64,000 bases of DNA from an uncultured Bacteroidales bacterium (GTDB lineage: Bacteria; Bacteroidota; Bacteroidia; Bacteroidales; Bacteroidaceae). The notes under the pieces were generated by a model that was not told the origin of the DNA, did no database searches, and was given only the letters and a program-made list of their open reading frames with translations. Made by a program: the position numbers and the translations under genes. This document shows, in pieces, positions 1-9,642 of this stretch (position 1 is its first letter; each line of letters starts with the position of its first letter). The stretch is taken from contig CADBWR010000006.1 in the NCBI GenBank assembly GCA_902798425.1, positions 1-64,000 on the forward strand, read 5' to 3'.

Positions 1-483
1 AGCACCCCGCAACGCTGCTGCGTTTTTTTCGGGAAAATATACGCCAGATTGGAATAAATTGAGTAATTTTGCCCCATAAAAGGCAAGCGGCAAAGCCGAG
101 CGCATTGAGCTATTTGTAGCAGAATGTGGAATTGAGAACGGTCTCAAAATAGTAGAACTTCTATTCTCTATTTGAATATCAGCGAGTTACCTTTGAACAA
201 GAAAGAAACAGGTAACACTTTAGAAACGAGAGGACTTACACATTTCTCACTAAACCAAAGAACGCTCATCTTGAGTGCAAAGGCACAAAACTATTCCCAA
301 ATACCCAAAGAGTTCGACTACTTTTTGCATTACTGTACATAAATGCCGCATAACTTCGACTTAATTTCAAATCAGAAGTTCGACTAAACGATGGCTGATA
401 GCGATGCGTCGATTTCCCTTTGTTTTCAGCATTTCAGCCATGTTGAAGCTGTTAGTTCGACTAAACTTTGACTAAAAGTTCGA
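1..483. other. Gene-free left flank of the defence island
   Basis: No credible coding region is seen. A small hairpin with a T-run (arms AACGC/GCGTT, about 10-30) looks like a terminator for a plus-strand gene outside the window. A Bacteroidetes-like promoter reads rightward at about 50-78 (TTG, then TAATTTTG), but nothing plausible follows it. An inverted pair GTTACC/GGTAAC lies at about 185-216, and GGTAAC motifs recur on the other side of the island near 10,747-10,785. The last 170 bp carry copies of TTCGACTAAA. The make-up is typical of the non-coding flank of a mobile or mobilizable element, which is inference. Confidence 0.5.
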
Positions 484-500
484 CTAAACTTCGACTAAAA
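456..500. repeat. Phased 10-bp direct repeats TTCGACTAAA
   Basis: Four copies of TTCGACTAAA (the second reads TTTGACTAAA) start at 456, 467, 479 and 490, a spacing of 11-12 bp or about one helical turn. Looser copies occur at 313, 355 and 379. The array overlaps the 3' end of the ATPase gene, whose last codons and TAG stop are encoded by repeat sequence. Helical phasing suggests a binding site for an oligomeric protein; this is inference. Confidence 0.75.
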
Positions 501-2154
501 CCCACTTCTTCTTTTCTGTTAGTTTAATGACTCCCTGTTTCTTCAGTGCAGACAGCATATTACCAATCTTCCTTATCTTTTGTTCTTCGGTGAGCACATC
601 AGACAACTTGGATTGCAACAGCGTATTAAGTTCTGCTCTTGTGGCTCCGCCAAATGAGCGCAGATACTGAATTATCATATCTTTGAAGTGGAGATCATTG
701 AAACTCTTGTTCCGAATATACTCCGTCTTTAATTCCTTGTCATCGACAGTTTTGGCGGTATAAGCAGAAAGGAACAGCTTTGGATAACGCCCCTCTACAA
801 GATGTAGTTTGCGCAAACGTGCAGCAATATCCTTGTCAATCTTTTCATGCTTTTGTACCATATCAAGTGCAATACAATCGTACAGCGACAGATCTGGATT
901 GGCTTTCAACAAGCGGTAATACTGCTCATTGATAAGTTTGCCGTATATCTTAACCGTTACCTCCTTCTTGGCTTGGTCTATCTGATAGTCAGGCATGGGG
1001 AAGAAACGTTTCTGCTGTTCAGTGAACACTTTCCGTATCCCACGACCGATAGTGTCAATCATATTGAAGTTCACCATTCCTTGGCAAAGTGCATAGTTTC
1101 GGTAATACTTTTGTGGGCCAGTCTGCTCAATAGCGTTGCGTACAGAACCGGGCAAAAAGTAGCCGCCATTAGAGAATGTCACAGAGTCAGGAGTCTCAAC
1201 CATCGTCACCCTTTCCTGCATGGTATAGTCCTGATGAGCGATAGCATTATGTAAGATTTCACGGATGCTATACTCGTCATATTGTTTTACAATGTCTGGG
1301 AATAGTGTTCCACCAGGCAATATCCGCTGATTAAGATTTCGGATTTTGGCAAGGGCTTCATCTACTGTCAAAAGGAACGGAATGGTGAAATGCTCATAAT
1401 CCCTCTTCTCATCCTGCCCATCAATCAGTACCCATGTAATAGTGGCAACGGATGGGGTCAGATAATGGACGGCTGTAGGCTTACCAAGAAGCAAGATGGC
1501 AGCCCTCGTCAGTTTGCCCTTAACCGCAACACCTGCCCTGCCAAGCAGTTCCATATCATCCCAAGTATCAACCTCGGTTGCTAATTTCGGATGAACAGAC
1601 TTATATTCTTCACGAGCTTTCTGCAATGCCATTGGCTCCAAATCATCAAGTGTAGCCTCTGCGACGATTTCTGCAGACCAGTCGTATGTTGGACTTGTTT
1701 CCTCCAAAATAGCATTCAGGCGTTCCTGTGTCAGTTCCACCAAAGAGTCCTCTATCCGTTGCCATGCTTTGTTATGAGCATAGACAGGTAACTTCGGCAG
1801 ATGTTTTGGAATATGAATCACCCAAACTTTCTTACGGGTGTCCTCCGTGATGAACTCCTCTATATCCAGCCCTTCGCTTGACAGGTTGGCACACAGATTA
1901 GTCAGTCGAAGTGTCGCCTGTTGAGTCGTGTAGTTGTATGTATCCGTTCCGACAATGTTCAAGGTGTTGTCCTCTACACCGACAACCAGATGCCCACCCT
2001 CCATGTTAGCCAATGCTGACACGTAGGAAATGACATCATCCTTCTCATGACCGCTGAAGTCATTCTTTAGGTTCTTGAATTCCTTCCACTCGCAACCCTC
2101 ATTCTCCTTCGGGTATTGCATGATGAGATATTGTTGTAATGCTTGTTCTGTCAT
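484..2154 (-). CDS. AlbA_2 (Schlafen-type) DNA-binding, GHKL-ATPase protein
   Basis: Predicted cytoplasmic regulator or defence accessory of the COG2865 type. The N-terminal region (about 15-140) looks like an AlbA_2/Schlafen divergent AAA_4 domain, with ExKEFK near residue 22 and GGHLVVGVED at 53-62. The middle contains a GHKL-type ATPase signature, EILHNAIAHQDY at 299-310, with Glu299, Asn303, His307 and Asp309, followed by a Gly-Gly turn at 330. The C-terminal 75 residues fit a winged helix (RAELNTLL...KIGNMLSALKKQGVI). It is the last gene of the five-gene island operon, 26 bp behind the restriction-modification gene. Such proteins are frequent neighbours of restriction loci, but their role is unsettled. 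Its 3' end runs into the phased TTCGACTAAA repeats, so the last few residues (LVEV) are repeat-encoded. Family assignment is firm; function is not. Confidence 0.8.
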   Translation of the reverse strand: MTEQALQQYLIMQYPKENEGCEWKEFKNLKNDFSGHEKDDVISYVSALANMEGGHLVVGVEDNTLNIVGTDTYNYTTQQATLRLTNLCANLSSEGLDIEEFITEDTRKKVWVIHIPKHLPKLPVYAHNKAWQRIEDSLVELTQERLNAILEETSPTYDWSAEIVAEATLDDLEPMALQKAREEYKSVHPKLATEVDTWDDMELLGRAGVAVKGKLTRAAILLLGKPTAVHYLTPSVATITWVLIDGQDEKRDYEHFTIPFLLTVDEALAKIRNLNQRILPGGTLFPDIVKQYDEYSIREILHNAIAHQDYTMQERVTMVETPDSVTFSNGGYFLPGSVRNAIEQTGPQKYYRNYALCQGMVNFNMIDTIGRGIRKVFTEQQKRFFPMPDYQIDQAKKEVTVKIYGKLINEQYYRLLKANPDLSLYDCIALDMVQKHEKIDKDIAARLRKLHLVEGRYPKLFLSAYTAKTVDDKELKTEYIRNKSFNDLHFKDMIIQYLRSFGGATRAELNTLLQSKLSDVLTEEQKIRKIGNMLSALKKQGVIKLTEKKKWVLVEV

Positions 2155-2180
2155 ACTATGTACGTTTATTAATCCGATAA

Positions 2181-5100
2181 TTACGGCTCTATAAAGATTG
2201 GGGTACCTTTTGCATGGTCTGCATCCAACTCAATAATTCTTTCTATTAGATGGTGCTCGACAAGGAACGTCAAATTCATATCAAGAGGTTCGAGAGAGAA
2301 CGACATATAGCTCTTTCTCGGCTTTTTGTTTGGGTAGCCCATTCTTATCAGCTCTTCTTTGCCTATTTCTTGACAGTCAACAATCTTGTAAGCACTTAAC
2401 TTGTCTGGCTTGCCGATTTCATAAAGCACCAGCAAAGATGTACTGCCAAAAAGTTCTCGGTTAGCCTCCATAGAGCCTTTCGTCTTTCCCATTCTTATAT
2501 TATATAGGTGGTGAGCGTCTATCCAATCGCGATACGCCTTCCCCTTATAGCAGCCCACAAGAATAGTTTGGTCGTTATTAAAGAAATCACGGATGCTTTG
2601 GTCGAAGCCTTCCCATTTGTAACGGCCAAAAGGCTCTGCTGCCATCAAGGGTTCATAGTCCACAGGCTGATAATCATCAGTTTGTGTAAGAATACTTGTG
2701 GCATTTTCGGTGGTAATACCAATATCGTCTTTGTCATCTTCAATTAGTTCTCTATGCAAAACAGCCTCTTTGCGCGCTGATGCCCCCTCGCATATCAACT
2801 TAAGGGAGGCTATCTTGGATTCTATTGCTCCTATTTTACTGACAATTTCTTTTTGCTCTGATAAAGATGGAAGTGGAATTTCAAGATTTGATAATAAGTC
2901 TTGATTGAGACTCTTGATATTGGCCCCATTACTTCCTGTCGTTAGGTTTTGTCTAACGTTTGCAGAGGCAAGAAAATAATACAAGAACTCGCTATTCACT
3001 TCGTCTGACACAATGCGCACTCTTATTGAGAAGCCTGAAAAAGTAGTACGCTCTTCTGGTTCCTTATCAATAAACATGAAGCGCCCGACTAATTCCCTTG
3101 AGCCATTAGACCTGACTGTTACAAGGTCATTTTTATGCAGGAGGTAGGAGTCGTCAACATGCTCGTTGATTTTAATGTTCTGCACTTTATCCCATTCTGG
3201 TGATTTGTTTTCCTTGAAATCAGCAACACCAACAATGCTTATGCTTATGCCCTGTGTCGATTTTTTATAATTCAGCCCATTCTTAAACTGAGCAATAGAG
3301 CCAAGTTTTACAGGTTTGCCATCTATGCTGGCAACAATCTCGTTTATATTCTCTTGCAATTCCCTTATTTTTTCTTTTGCTTCAAGTACCTCAGTGTCGA
3401 TATTCTGACATTCTGCCACGATCTTTTTCTGCACAGAGATTGGAAGAATCGGTATTTTAATTTGTTTTAAATCGTTTGCATACACATGAGGCTGGGCAGC
3501 TCCTTTTTGCAAACTAAATAGCAAATTTTGATTTGCCTTTAAGAAATAGTAAATAAAACTAGTTTCTTCAAAACTATTTCCAATTATGGTAGTACAATCA
3601 GAAGCAAATATCTTTTCTTGCCAAAAATTTACATAACCAGCATTTGCACCAGATGCTGATACTGTAATTACATTTTCAGGACGATTATATTTATTGTGCA
3701 TATATGCATAATCAATGCCTCCTGCTACTACCTTATATTCACCTTCTTCTATCTCAGACGATGTGATAGCTGTTCCTTTCTGAATATCACAGATATTTCC
3801 TAATATATCGACAGAAATCCCTTTTTTGTACTTTATCTCTTGAACATTCTTATCAATATTTGTCTTGATAGAAAAAGTAAAAGCTGTTTTGCCAAAATCA
3901 ATCAAGTTTGTTAATTTGACAAATTGCAGAAGCTTATCTGTACCGCCAGCAAAAGGCTTTTCACAGTTTTCACTTGTCATTCCAAAAGAAAACCTGTTAC
4001 ACATATCGGTTATATGTTTCCTTAGTGCGTATGAGAATTTTGTTACATCATTATCGTCATCGGGATTATAAAGGGGAGTCTCAATGTATTTGATTGAATT
4101 GATAGCCTGGACGATTTCTGCATCTTTGTCGTCATCATCATCTGAACTATCAGCCTCCTGGACATGACTCGTCAGATATTTTATGCCTTCATCACCCTTG
4201 CGGTTGCTCCAATCATAGCCCAAGAATTTGACAACCTCCGCTTTATTACTCTTGTTGTCAATCTTCTCTGGCGGGGACTGCAAGATGGCCACGACATTAT
4301 TATCTGTCTGAATGTAGACATTAAGCTTTCTGCATTCAATATCCTTTGCAAATGCAATAAACTGCCTTCTGTATTCAGTCTCTTCAAGCAGTCTGTAGTC
4401 ATTGCTTGACAGGAAAAGCGCAAATAAATTCTTGTACTCCTTTGAATTCTCCTTTAAGCCCTCCCTATAATATTCAGAGTTGGCAAACCATTCTTTTTGC
4501 AAGTTTTTAGCCACACGAGATGGCTTAAAGTTTGATTGATAGTCTTTGAATATTTCTGTATTTTCAAGACTCTCCCCAAGTATATCATCTTGCATGAAGG
4601 CAAAATATTCATCTTTAGGGTAGCCTTGCTTTTGAATATAGGATTCTATTGAATCACTGGTAGTATAGGCGGTATACTCTTTTTTGTCAATAAATGCGTG
4701 GAGCAAACCTTCAGAATTCTTCTTCGCCACTTTTTGAGCAAATAGAATAACGGTGTTTGTTCCCGTAGAGCCAAATGTGCGGCTGTTCATAACGGCAATA
4801 GCCAAGATGTTGAAGTTCGCAAAAATAATTTCCCGGGTTTTGGTGTAAATATTTTCGTTGCTTAAAAGAGAACTTGGAAGTACTATGCCCATCAGCCCAT
4901 CTTTCTTCAAAAAGTGCTGCGCACGTTCAACGAAGAAACATTCGATAGACCTGTTCGTGGAGTAGGCTTTTTCATCTACAGACTTTGAAAGAACAAATTG
5001 ATCACGGTCTTTTTGTTCCAATGTGTCTAAAAAGCCCTTAACGCTGTATGGTGGATTGGCAATGATACAGTCAAAAGAATCTCTCTCAAATCCTTGGTAT

Positions 5101-6692
5101 CGTACATCCATTGTGTTCATTAAGCTCAACGAGTCCTTGAATACTATGCGGGAGTCCAGACTTCCATTGATAATTGTGGCAATCTTTGCAACTTGGCTCA
5201 AAGTCTGACTTTTCTCAATTCCGTAAACCTGAGCTTTGGGGTAATGCTTAATGAATTCAGTGAGAAAATGACCAGCACCACAAGCATAATCAAGTACCTT
5301 TACCTTATCCTTATTTGGGAACTTGGGCAGAGAATTAATGATAAAGTTTACTATAGGTAATGGTGTAAAGAATTGCCCTTCAGTTTGATGTACATTTTTT
5401 GAAAGAAGGCCTTCAAACAGGTCGCCGAAGAAATGGTTTGTCTCACTGGAACTTAGATTAATATCCTGAATGAGAGCAGTTATCTTGATAAGGATCTGGA
5501 AGTTCATTTCAAACTCCTCTTTGTTTTCAACATCAATAAAATTAAACTTCTTGATGTTGTAGAACTTCATCTCTTCAAACAAAGCTTTAATTCCAGCAAA
5601 AAGACCGTTTGTCAAGTTACGGCTGGTATCTATAAAGATCTGCTTGATATCTTCCTCATCTTTATTAATTACCTCTACATTAAAAAGCTGTTGCTTTCCT
5701 AACTGATAAAGTTTTAGTAGACGATTGCAGTATTCCTTAGGTGTATCACGGGCTACTCCCTTATAATAAAACTGCAAGTCATCAGGATTGTTACGTTCAT
5801 CGGTAATCTTACAGAGAAACAAATCAATCAAGATGTAGAAAGAATGTTCAAAATCTGTAATGGCATGATTTCTCAGAATAGTTGCGAACTCATGATAGAT
5901 TGGGCGTATCTCAGCATGTGACAATCCATTTAGGTCATTTATAGTATATTTGAGTTTTCCTACGGAATATGCCGCAATATCATCTTCAACAAGCCCCTTT
6001 GTCTCTATTGCATTTCGATATGTCTGATTCCATACTTCGAAGTAATTACCTTGGGCATTGGCAAAAGTCTTAGGATTGTCAAGCTCCGCAATACGTTTTT
6101 CGTTATCTTTAAGAGTAATGATATGACTTTTGGGAACAATCCTATTCTCTTCGAAATCTGCTGCAAAGAGAACAAGATTCTGGCATAGTTTCATAGTCTT
6201 TACAATTTCTCCGAGATAGCCGAAAAGTTGTCCTCCGTCTTTTTGCATCAAGTTCCATTCTTTACTAAACTCTGCACCATAGGTCTTGTTCTCTATCAAG
6301 ACCAGTGGGTCATATTCTTTATCAAAAACAAGAATATCACCAAAGGATGGCTTGATACCATGCGCCACTTTGAAAGCAGGCTCTATAACGATGTGTTTTG
6401 CCTCATAGCCTTTCTTTAGTAACAGATGAATGCAGACAAGGCAAACAAAATTCTCTTTGCTGTTAAAATTGATTGTCGTGTCACGGTGAATCACAAATCC
6501 AGAGGATGGCTTTTCTTTCGTAGGATATTCGCCCATGCTAAAATTCTCATCAAGGGGTGCATAGTTTATCTTGGCAGAATTAAAATCCACTGTTATGCTT
6601 GCCCCTGTTGAGTATTTCTTAGTCCAAACGTTCTTGTTTTCTTCAAACCCAAAACTTCTTAAGACCTCTGGCAAATTATCTTTTGTAATCAT
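2181..6692 (-). CDS. Single-chain restriction-modification protein (nuclease, N6-adenine methylase, specificity)
   Basis: A 1503-aa fusion that should recognise, methylate and cut DNA. The N-terminal part has a PD-(D/E)XK-like core: Asp119 in GDILVF, then IENK with Glu134 and Lys136. The methylase core follows: GQFFTPLPIV at 439-448, the AdoMet-binding motif DYACGAGHF at 467-475 and catalytic NPPY at 545-548, so an N6-adenine gamma-type enzyme. Two HsdS-like target-recognition segments sit at roughly 950-1110 and 1124-1300, each followed by a helical S-type spacer (SLSEQKEIVSKI). The last 160 residues, starting near VDYEPLMAAE, are a domain I do not recognise. The layout resembles type IIG or fused type I enzymes. 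It lies 54 bp behind the Argonaute gene and 26 bp before the ATPase gene. Catalytic competence of the nuclease is inferred from the motif only. Confidence 0.85.
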   Translation of the reverse strand: MITKDNLPEVLRSFGFEENKNVWTKKYSTGASITVDFNSAKINYAPLDENFSMGEYPTKEKPSSGFVIHRDTTINFNSKENFVCLVCIHLLLKKGYEAKHIVIEPAFKVAHGIKPSFGDILVFDKEYDPLVLIENKTYGAEFSKEWNLMQKDGGQLFGYLGEIVKTMKLCQNLVLFAADFEENRIVPKSHIITLKDNEKRIAELDNPKTFANAQGNYFEVWNQTYRNAIETKGLVEDDIAAYSVGKLKYTINDLNGLSHAEIRPIYHEFATILRNHAITDFEHSFYILIDLFLCKITDERNNPDDLQFYYKGVARDTPKEYCNRLLKLYQLGKQQLFNVEVINKDEEDIKQIFIDTSRNLTNGLFAGIKALFEEMKFYNIKKFNFIDVENKEEFEMNFQILIKITALIQDINLSSSETNHFFGDLFEGLLSKNVHQTEGQFFTPLPIVNFIINSLPKFPNKDKVKVLDYACGAGHFLTEFIKHYPKAQVYGIEKSQTLSQVAKIATIINGSLDSRIVFKDSLSLMNTMDVRYQGFERDSFDCIIANPPYSVKGFLDTLEQKDRDQFVLSKSVDEKAYSTNRSIECFFVERAQHFLKKDGLMGIVLPSSLLSNENIYTKTREIIFANFNILAIAVMNSRTFGSTGTNTVILFAQKVAKKNSEGLLHAFIDKKEYTAYTTSDSIESYIQKQGYPKDEYFAFMQDDILGESLENTEIFKDYQSNFKPSRVAKNLQKEWFANSEYYREGLKENSKEYKNLFALFLSSNDYRLLEETEYRRQFIAFAKDIECRKLNVYIQTDNNVVAILQSPPEKIDNKSNKAEVVKFLGYDWSNRKGDEGIKYLTSHVQEADSSDDDDDKDAEIVQAINSIKYIETPLYNPDDDNDVTKFSYALRKHITDMCNRFSFGMTSENCEKPFAGGTDKLLQFVKLTNLIDFGKTAFTFSIKTNIDKNVQEIKYKKGISVDILGNICDIQKGTAITSSEIEEGEYKVVAGGIDYAYMHNKYNRPENVITVSASGANAGYVNFWQEKIFASDCTTIIGNSFEETSFIYYFLKANQNLLFSLQKGAAQPHVYANDLKQIKIPILPISVQKKIVAECQNIDTEVLEAKEKIRELQENINEIVASIDGKPVKLGSIAQFKNGLNYKKSTQGISISIVGVADFKENKSPEWDKVQNIKINEHVDDSYLLHKNDLVTVRSNGSRELVGRFMFIDKEPEERTTFSGFSIRVRIVSDEVNSEFLYYFLASANVRQNLTTGSNGANIKSLNQDLLSNLEIPLPSLSEQKEIVSKIGAIESKIASLKLICEGASARKEAVLHRELIEDDKDDIGITTENATSILTQTDDYQPVDYEPLMAAEPFGRYKWEGFDQSIRDFFNNDQTILVGCYKGKAYRDWIDAHHLYNIRMGKTKGSMEANRELFGSTSLLVLYEIGKPDKLSAYKIVDCQEIGKEELIRMGYPNKKPRKSYMSFSLEPLDMNLTFLVEHHLIERIIELDADHAKGTPIFIEP

Positions 6693-6746
6693 ACTCGTTT
6701 TCTTTGTTTTTAGTCAATTAACCATTAATTACTTGCCATTACCTAA

Positions 6747-8255
6747 TCATATATAAAACTTAAAAGGCAATACCCCCGCATCTAAATCTTTACCTGCCGT
6801 TAGAATTTCACCTACTGAATCAGCAAATTTCAGAGTCACAGGTAATCCATCACCATAAATGCAGGCATTATAATTAAGTTTGGTTAAACTCAAAATATCT
6901 TTGCATACTATATCAATGTTTGCATCCCCACGAGTTATTTGAACGTCTATCGGGTTAGGTGTTTCTAACCCTATTTGGGTCTTAAATCTTGGAACATACC
7001 CTTTTGTCCACAAAAAAGCCTTGCTATTATCATATTGTAGAACTATACCACGTGGAACACAATAAGAATACTGACGATACAATTTGAATGTATTGTGATT
7101 CCTTATTCTTACACCAATTATCTTTGACTTATGAAAAGTTGCTTCAGAAAAACCTTCCCATTCTGCATCATCAAAGTAAGTCTTCGCATGAATAAAAACT
7201 TCTTGGGGATATACATGAAATCTACTATAGTATGACTCTAAAGATTGACTTATTATACTATAAGCATCTTCCTTTTTAAGATGAAATTCTTTTGTCGTAG
7301 GATTCCACCACGGACCGACATTTCCCCTAAACACCATTCCATCACCAGAATCAAGAAACATTTGAGCAGCACAACAGGCATTTCTGGTTTTTTCATCTGT
7401 TCTTTTATATACAAGTCCCAAATAGCAGACCCCTTGCCGTACTTCTCCCATTTTCCACGGGAGGCCACCAAGCTTGTAATATATTGCAGAAGCAATATTC
7501 CATGCTTTTGCTGTTCTTACTTGCTCTTCTTTTTCTATTTGTTTATCAGAAAGTCCGTTGTTGGAGATCTTAGACTCTCGAACAATTTGGGTTACAACCT
7601 TTGTTCCTAAAAGCCTTGCCTTAAGTTGATTATGGAAATTAACCTCAAAACTATATGCCTCCCTTATTTTATCATCTACTTCTTGAAATTCAGGGAAAAG
7701 ATTTTGTTGCAAGGGGTTAAGTAAATCTTTTGAAATCTTCGTCTTAATATTGTTATCTGCATTCTTTATTCTAGACTTAGGTCGTCCATATGTAAAAATA
7801 CTCTCAGGAATGACTACCATCCAGAGATTTACAGGCATTTCCTCTTCTTTGCCAAATGACACTAAAGGCTCCACATACAAATTTACTAATTTATTAATAC
7901 GAATGTGGGAATCTGTATATTTCAATGCCTCTTCAATCTCCTTACCATCAATGTTAATTTGCTGTATATTGTCAAAGTTAATGGAAATACCCATAACTGA
8001 TTCTATTCCAGGAAACATTGGGTGCTTTTTAGGATCTTTCAAAGGGAGAATTGGACTATGAAGTTTTTTCAGATATGAAATCATTGCTTTTCTTGCAGAG
8101 AGAGGTCCAATAACACCTAAAGTAATGCAACCATTGACCTTTTTACAGTCAAAAGGTCCAAACAACATCAAGCCATCTCTTGGATCTGTTGCTTTCTGAT
8201 TATTCCCAAAAGTTAGATTGGGTTCTGCAATGTATTTTATAATAGGTTCTATCAT
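6747..8255 (-). CDS. Short prokaryotic Argonaute (MID-PIWI), SPARTA subunit
   Basis: A 502-aa protein with the size and organisation of short pAgos: no N or PAZ domain, an N-terminal MID half and a C-terminal PIWI half. A MID-like segment lies at 207-228 (FHNQLKARLL, then VVTQIVRES), suited to binding the 5' end of a guide. The PIWI half has CYLGLVYKR at 277-285, where active Argonautes have G-I-D, and EVFIHAKTYF at 352-361, where active ones have an HRDG-like motif, so slicer residues are missing. Short pAgos of this kind act with a TIR-APAZ partner: guide RNA binding to invading DNA triggers oligomerization and NAD+ loss. That is family knowledge, not shown here. Its ATG overlaps the partner's TGA (ATGA), strong evidence of translational coupling. 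Confidence 0.9.
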   Translation of the reverse strand: MIEPIIKYIAEPNLTFGNNQKATDPRDGLMLFGPFDCKKVNGCITLGVIGPLSARKAMISYLKKLHSPILPLKDPKKHPMFPGIESVMGISINFDNIQQINIDGKEIEEALKYTDSHIRINKLVNLYVEPLVSFGKEEEMPVNLWMVVIPESIFTYGRPKSRIKNADNNIKTKISKDLLNPLQQNLFPEFQEVDDKIREAYSFEVNFHNQLKARLLGTKVVTQIVRESKISNNGLSDKQIEKEEQVRTAKAWNIASAIYYKLGGLPWKMGEVRQGVCYLGLVYKRTDEKTRNACCAAQMFLDSGDGMVFRGNVGPWWNPTTKEFHLKKEDAYSIISQSLESYYSRFHVYPQEVFIHAKTYFDDAEWEGFSEATFHKSKIIGVRIRNHNTFKLYRQYSYCVPRGIVLQYDNSKAFLWTKGYVPRFKTQIGLETPNPIDVQITRGDANIDIVCKDILSLTKLNYNACIYGDGLPVTLKFADSVGEILTAGKDLDAGVLPFKFYI

Positions 8256-9625
8256 TCTATTAGCTCTTCTTCGTAAGGTAAGTTCTCTATGTCATTTTCA
8301 TTCATGGAACGTGAGGGGTCTAAGTAGCCATATTCGCTCCAAAAAGTCTCTGGCCATAGTTTCATTTCCAAACAAGCACCTTTTTTTGTTACTGGTATTT
8401 CTATTTTTCTATTTGTGTCCTGCAACGAAGCCAATAATGCAATTAGCATATCTCTCCAATGCTCGTTATAAAAGTTACGCCCTTTGCTTCTTCTGTAAGA
8501 ATGCTGAACAGAATCTTTTTCTATGACTTTTCTTCCATCTTTTGTAAATATTAGATGTGACTTAACAGAAACACCGACAAAGGGTGTTAAAACTGGCAGA
8601 ATAGATATTCCATAATGCCAATAGCCCTTATTCTTAAATATTCCGCCTAAAGACTTCCTTTTAGGATGTTTTTGTGATGAATATTTGTACAAAAAAGAAA
8701 TTGAATTAAACTTTTTCTGATATGCAGGCAAATAATAGACATATCGCTTATTGGATATAACAGTCTTTCGAAATCCGTTTCTATACAGAATTTCGTATAT
8801 CAAATATCTGATATAGTCCTTAAAATGATTCTCAACCTCCTTATGTGTTGGGAAACCACTTGATTCAAATCCATACAATATGTCTTCTAATTGATATGAA
8901 TAAATATTTTGAGGAAGAACTTTGAAGGATTGACCTTCTCGAACAATATCGAAAGACAGTTCTCCGTCAAATGAAGAAATAATATTCGAAAGCTGTGCCA
9001 CAGGGATTAACTGATTTGCTTGCCTTACAGATGTTGCCTGTTCTTTATTAAAAAACTTGTACATATAAAAAGTCTGCGGAATTGATTTCACACTCCACCA
9101 TGAAGTGTAATACAATTCTTTCCTTTTCTCTATTTTTGAATCTGTTGAATATACCGACTCATACCATGCAGAAAGAGTTGAACTTATGTTTGGGTCATAT
9201 TGAACTCCATCCTTATCCAATTTCTTAAAAAGTTGTGCTAATCCTTGTGCCCAGTTATCATTAAATGGGATATGATTAATATTGGGAAGACCTATCACAA
9301 GGTTATAAGCAGAATCATCTAGATGTAAAGGAATGACAAATTCTGTGTCATTTTTGGAACTTGCTAGACTTTTTGCATATTCAAGTTCATTCTCTATTCC
9401 AGATTTCAAGGATCCGTCTCGAACAATATTATTGGAATAGACGAGCAGAACTTTCCGAGATGAATCAATGGCTTTCTGTATTGTGTTCCAAAAACGTTCA
9501 CCACCGAGAAGTCCCTCCTTATCAATCCATACACGATAACCACGCATCTCTAAACGAGAAGCGAGCCATATTGTGAAGTCATTATCTTCAGGTGTAGCGT
9601 GGCTTATGAATATTTGATCTTTCAT
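8252..9625 (-). CDS. TIR-APAZ effector, SPARTA subunit
   Basis: A 457-aa partner of the short Argonaute. The N-terminal TIR domain (about 1-140) starts with QIFISHATPED and has GYRVWID at 29-35 and GGERFWNTIQKAI at 41-53. Glu80 in SGIENELEYA sits where NAD+-cleaving TIR domains carry their catalytic glutamate. The rest (about 170-457) is the APAZ region, which in characterised systems wraps the Argonaute and replaces its missing N-terminal domains. In the SPARTA family, target recognition activates the TIR to destroy NAD(P)+ and halt the infected cell or kill plasmid-bearing cells. The gene follows the XRE regulator by 17 bp and overlaps the Argonaute gene by 4 bp. Base composition is visibly A/T-rich compared with the housekeeping genes of the window, in line with transfer. 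Confidence 0.9.
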   Translation of the reverse strand: MKDQIFISHATPEDNDFTIWLASRLEMRGYRVWIDKEGLLGGERFWNTIQKAIDSSRKVLLVYSNNIVRDGSLKSGIENELEYAKSLASSKNDTEFVIPLHLDDSAYNLVIGLPNINHIPFNDNWAQGLAQLFKKLDKDGVQYDPNISSTLSAWYESVYSTDSKIEKRKELYYTSWWSVKSIPQTFYMYKFFNKEQATSVRQANQLIPVAQLSNIISSFDGELSFDIVREGQSFKVLPQNIYSYQLEDILYGFESSGFPTHKEVENHFKDYIRYLIYEILYRNGFRKTVISNKRYVYYLPAYQKKFNSISFLYKYSSQKHPKRKSLGGIFKNKGYWHYGISILPVLTPFVGVSVKSHLIFTKDGRKVIEKDSVQHSYRRSKGRNFYNEHWRDMLIALLASLQDTNRKIEIPVTKKGACLEMKLWPETFWSEYGYLDPSRSMNENDIENLPYEEELIE

Positions 9626-9642
9626 CTTATTAAATACTTCTA

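Noticed and set aside
1-480. Intact integrase or relaxase gene at the left border
   Set aside because: No frame with integrase catalytic residues or relaxase motifs is present on either strand.
6747-8255. Slicing-competent Argonaute
   Set aside because: The positions of the first two catalytic acids lack Asp, and the protein has the short-pAgo length without N and PAZ domains.
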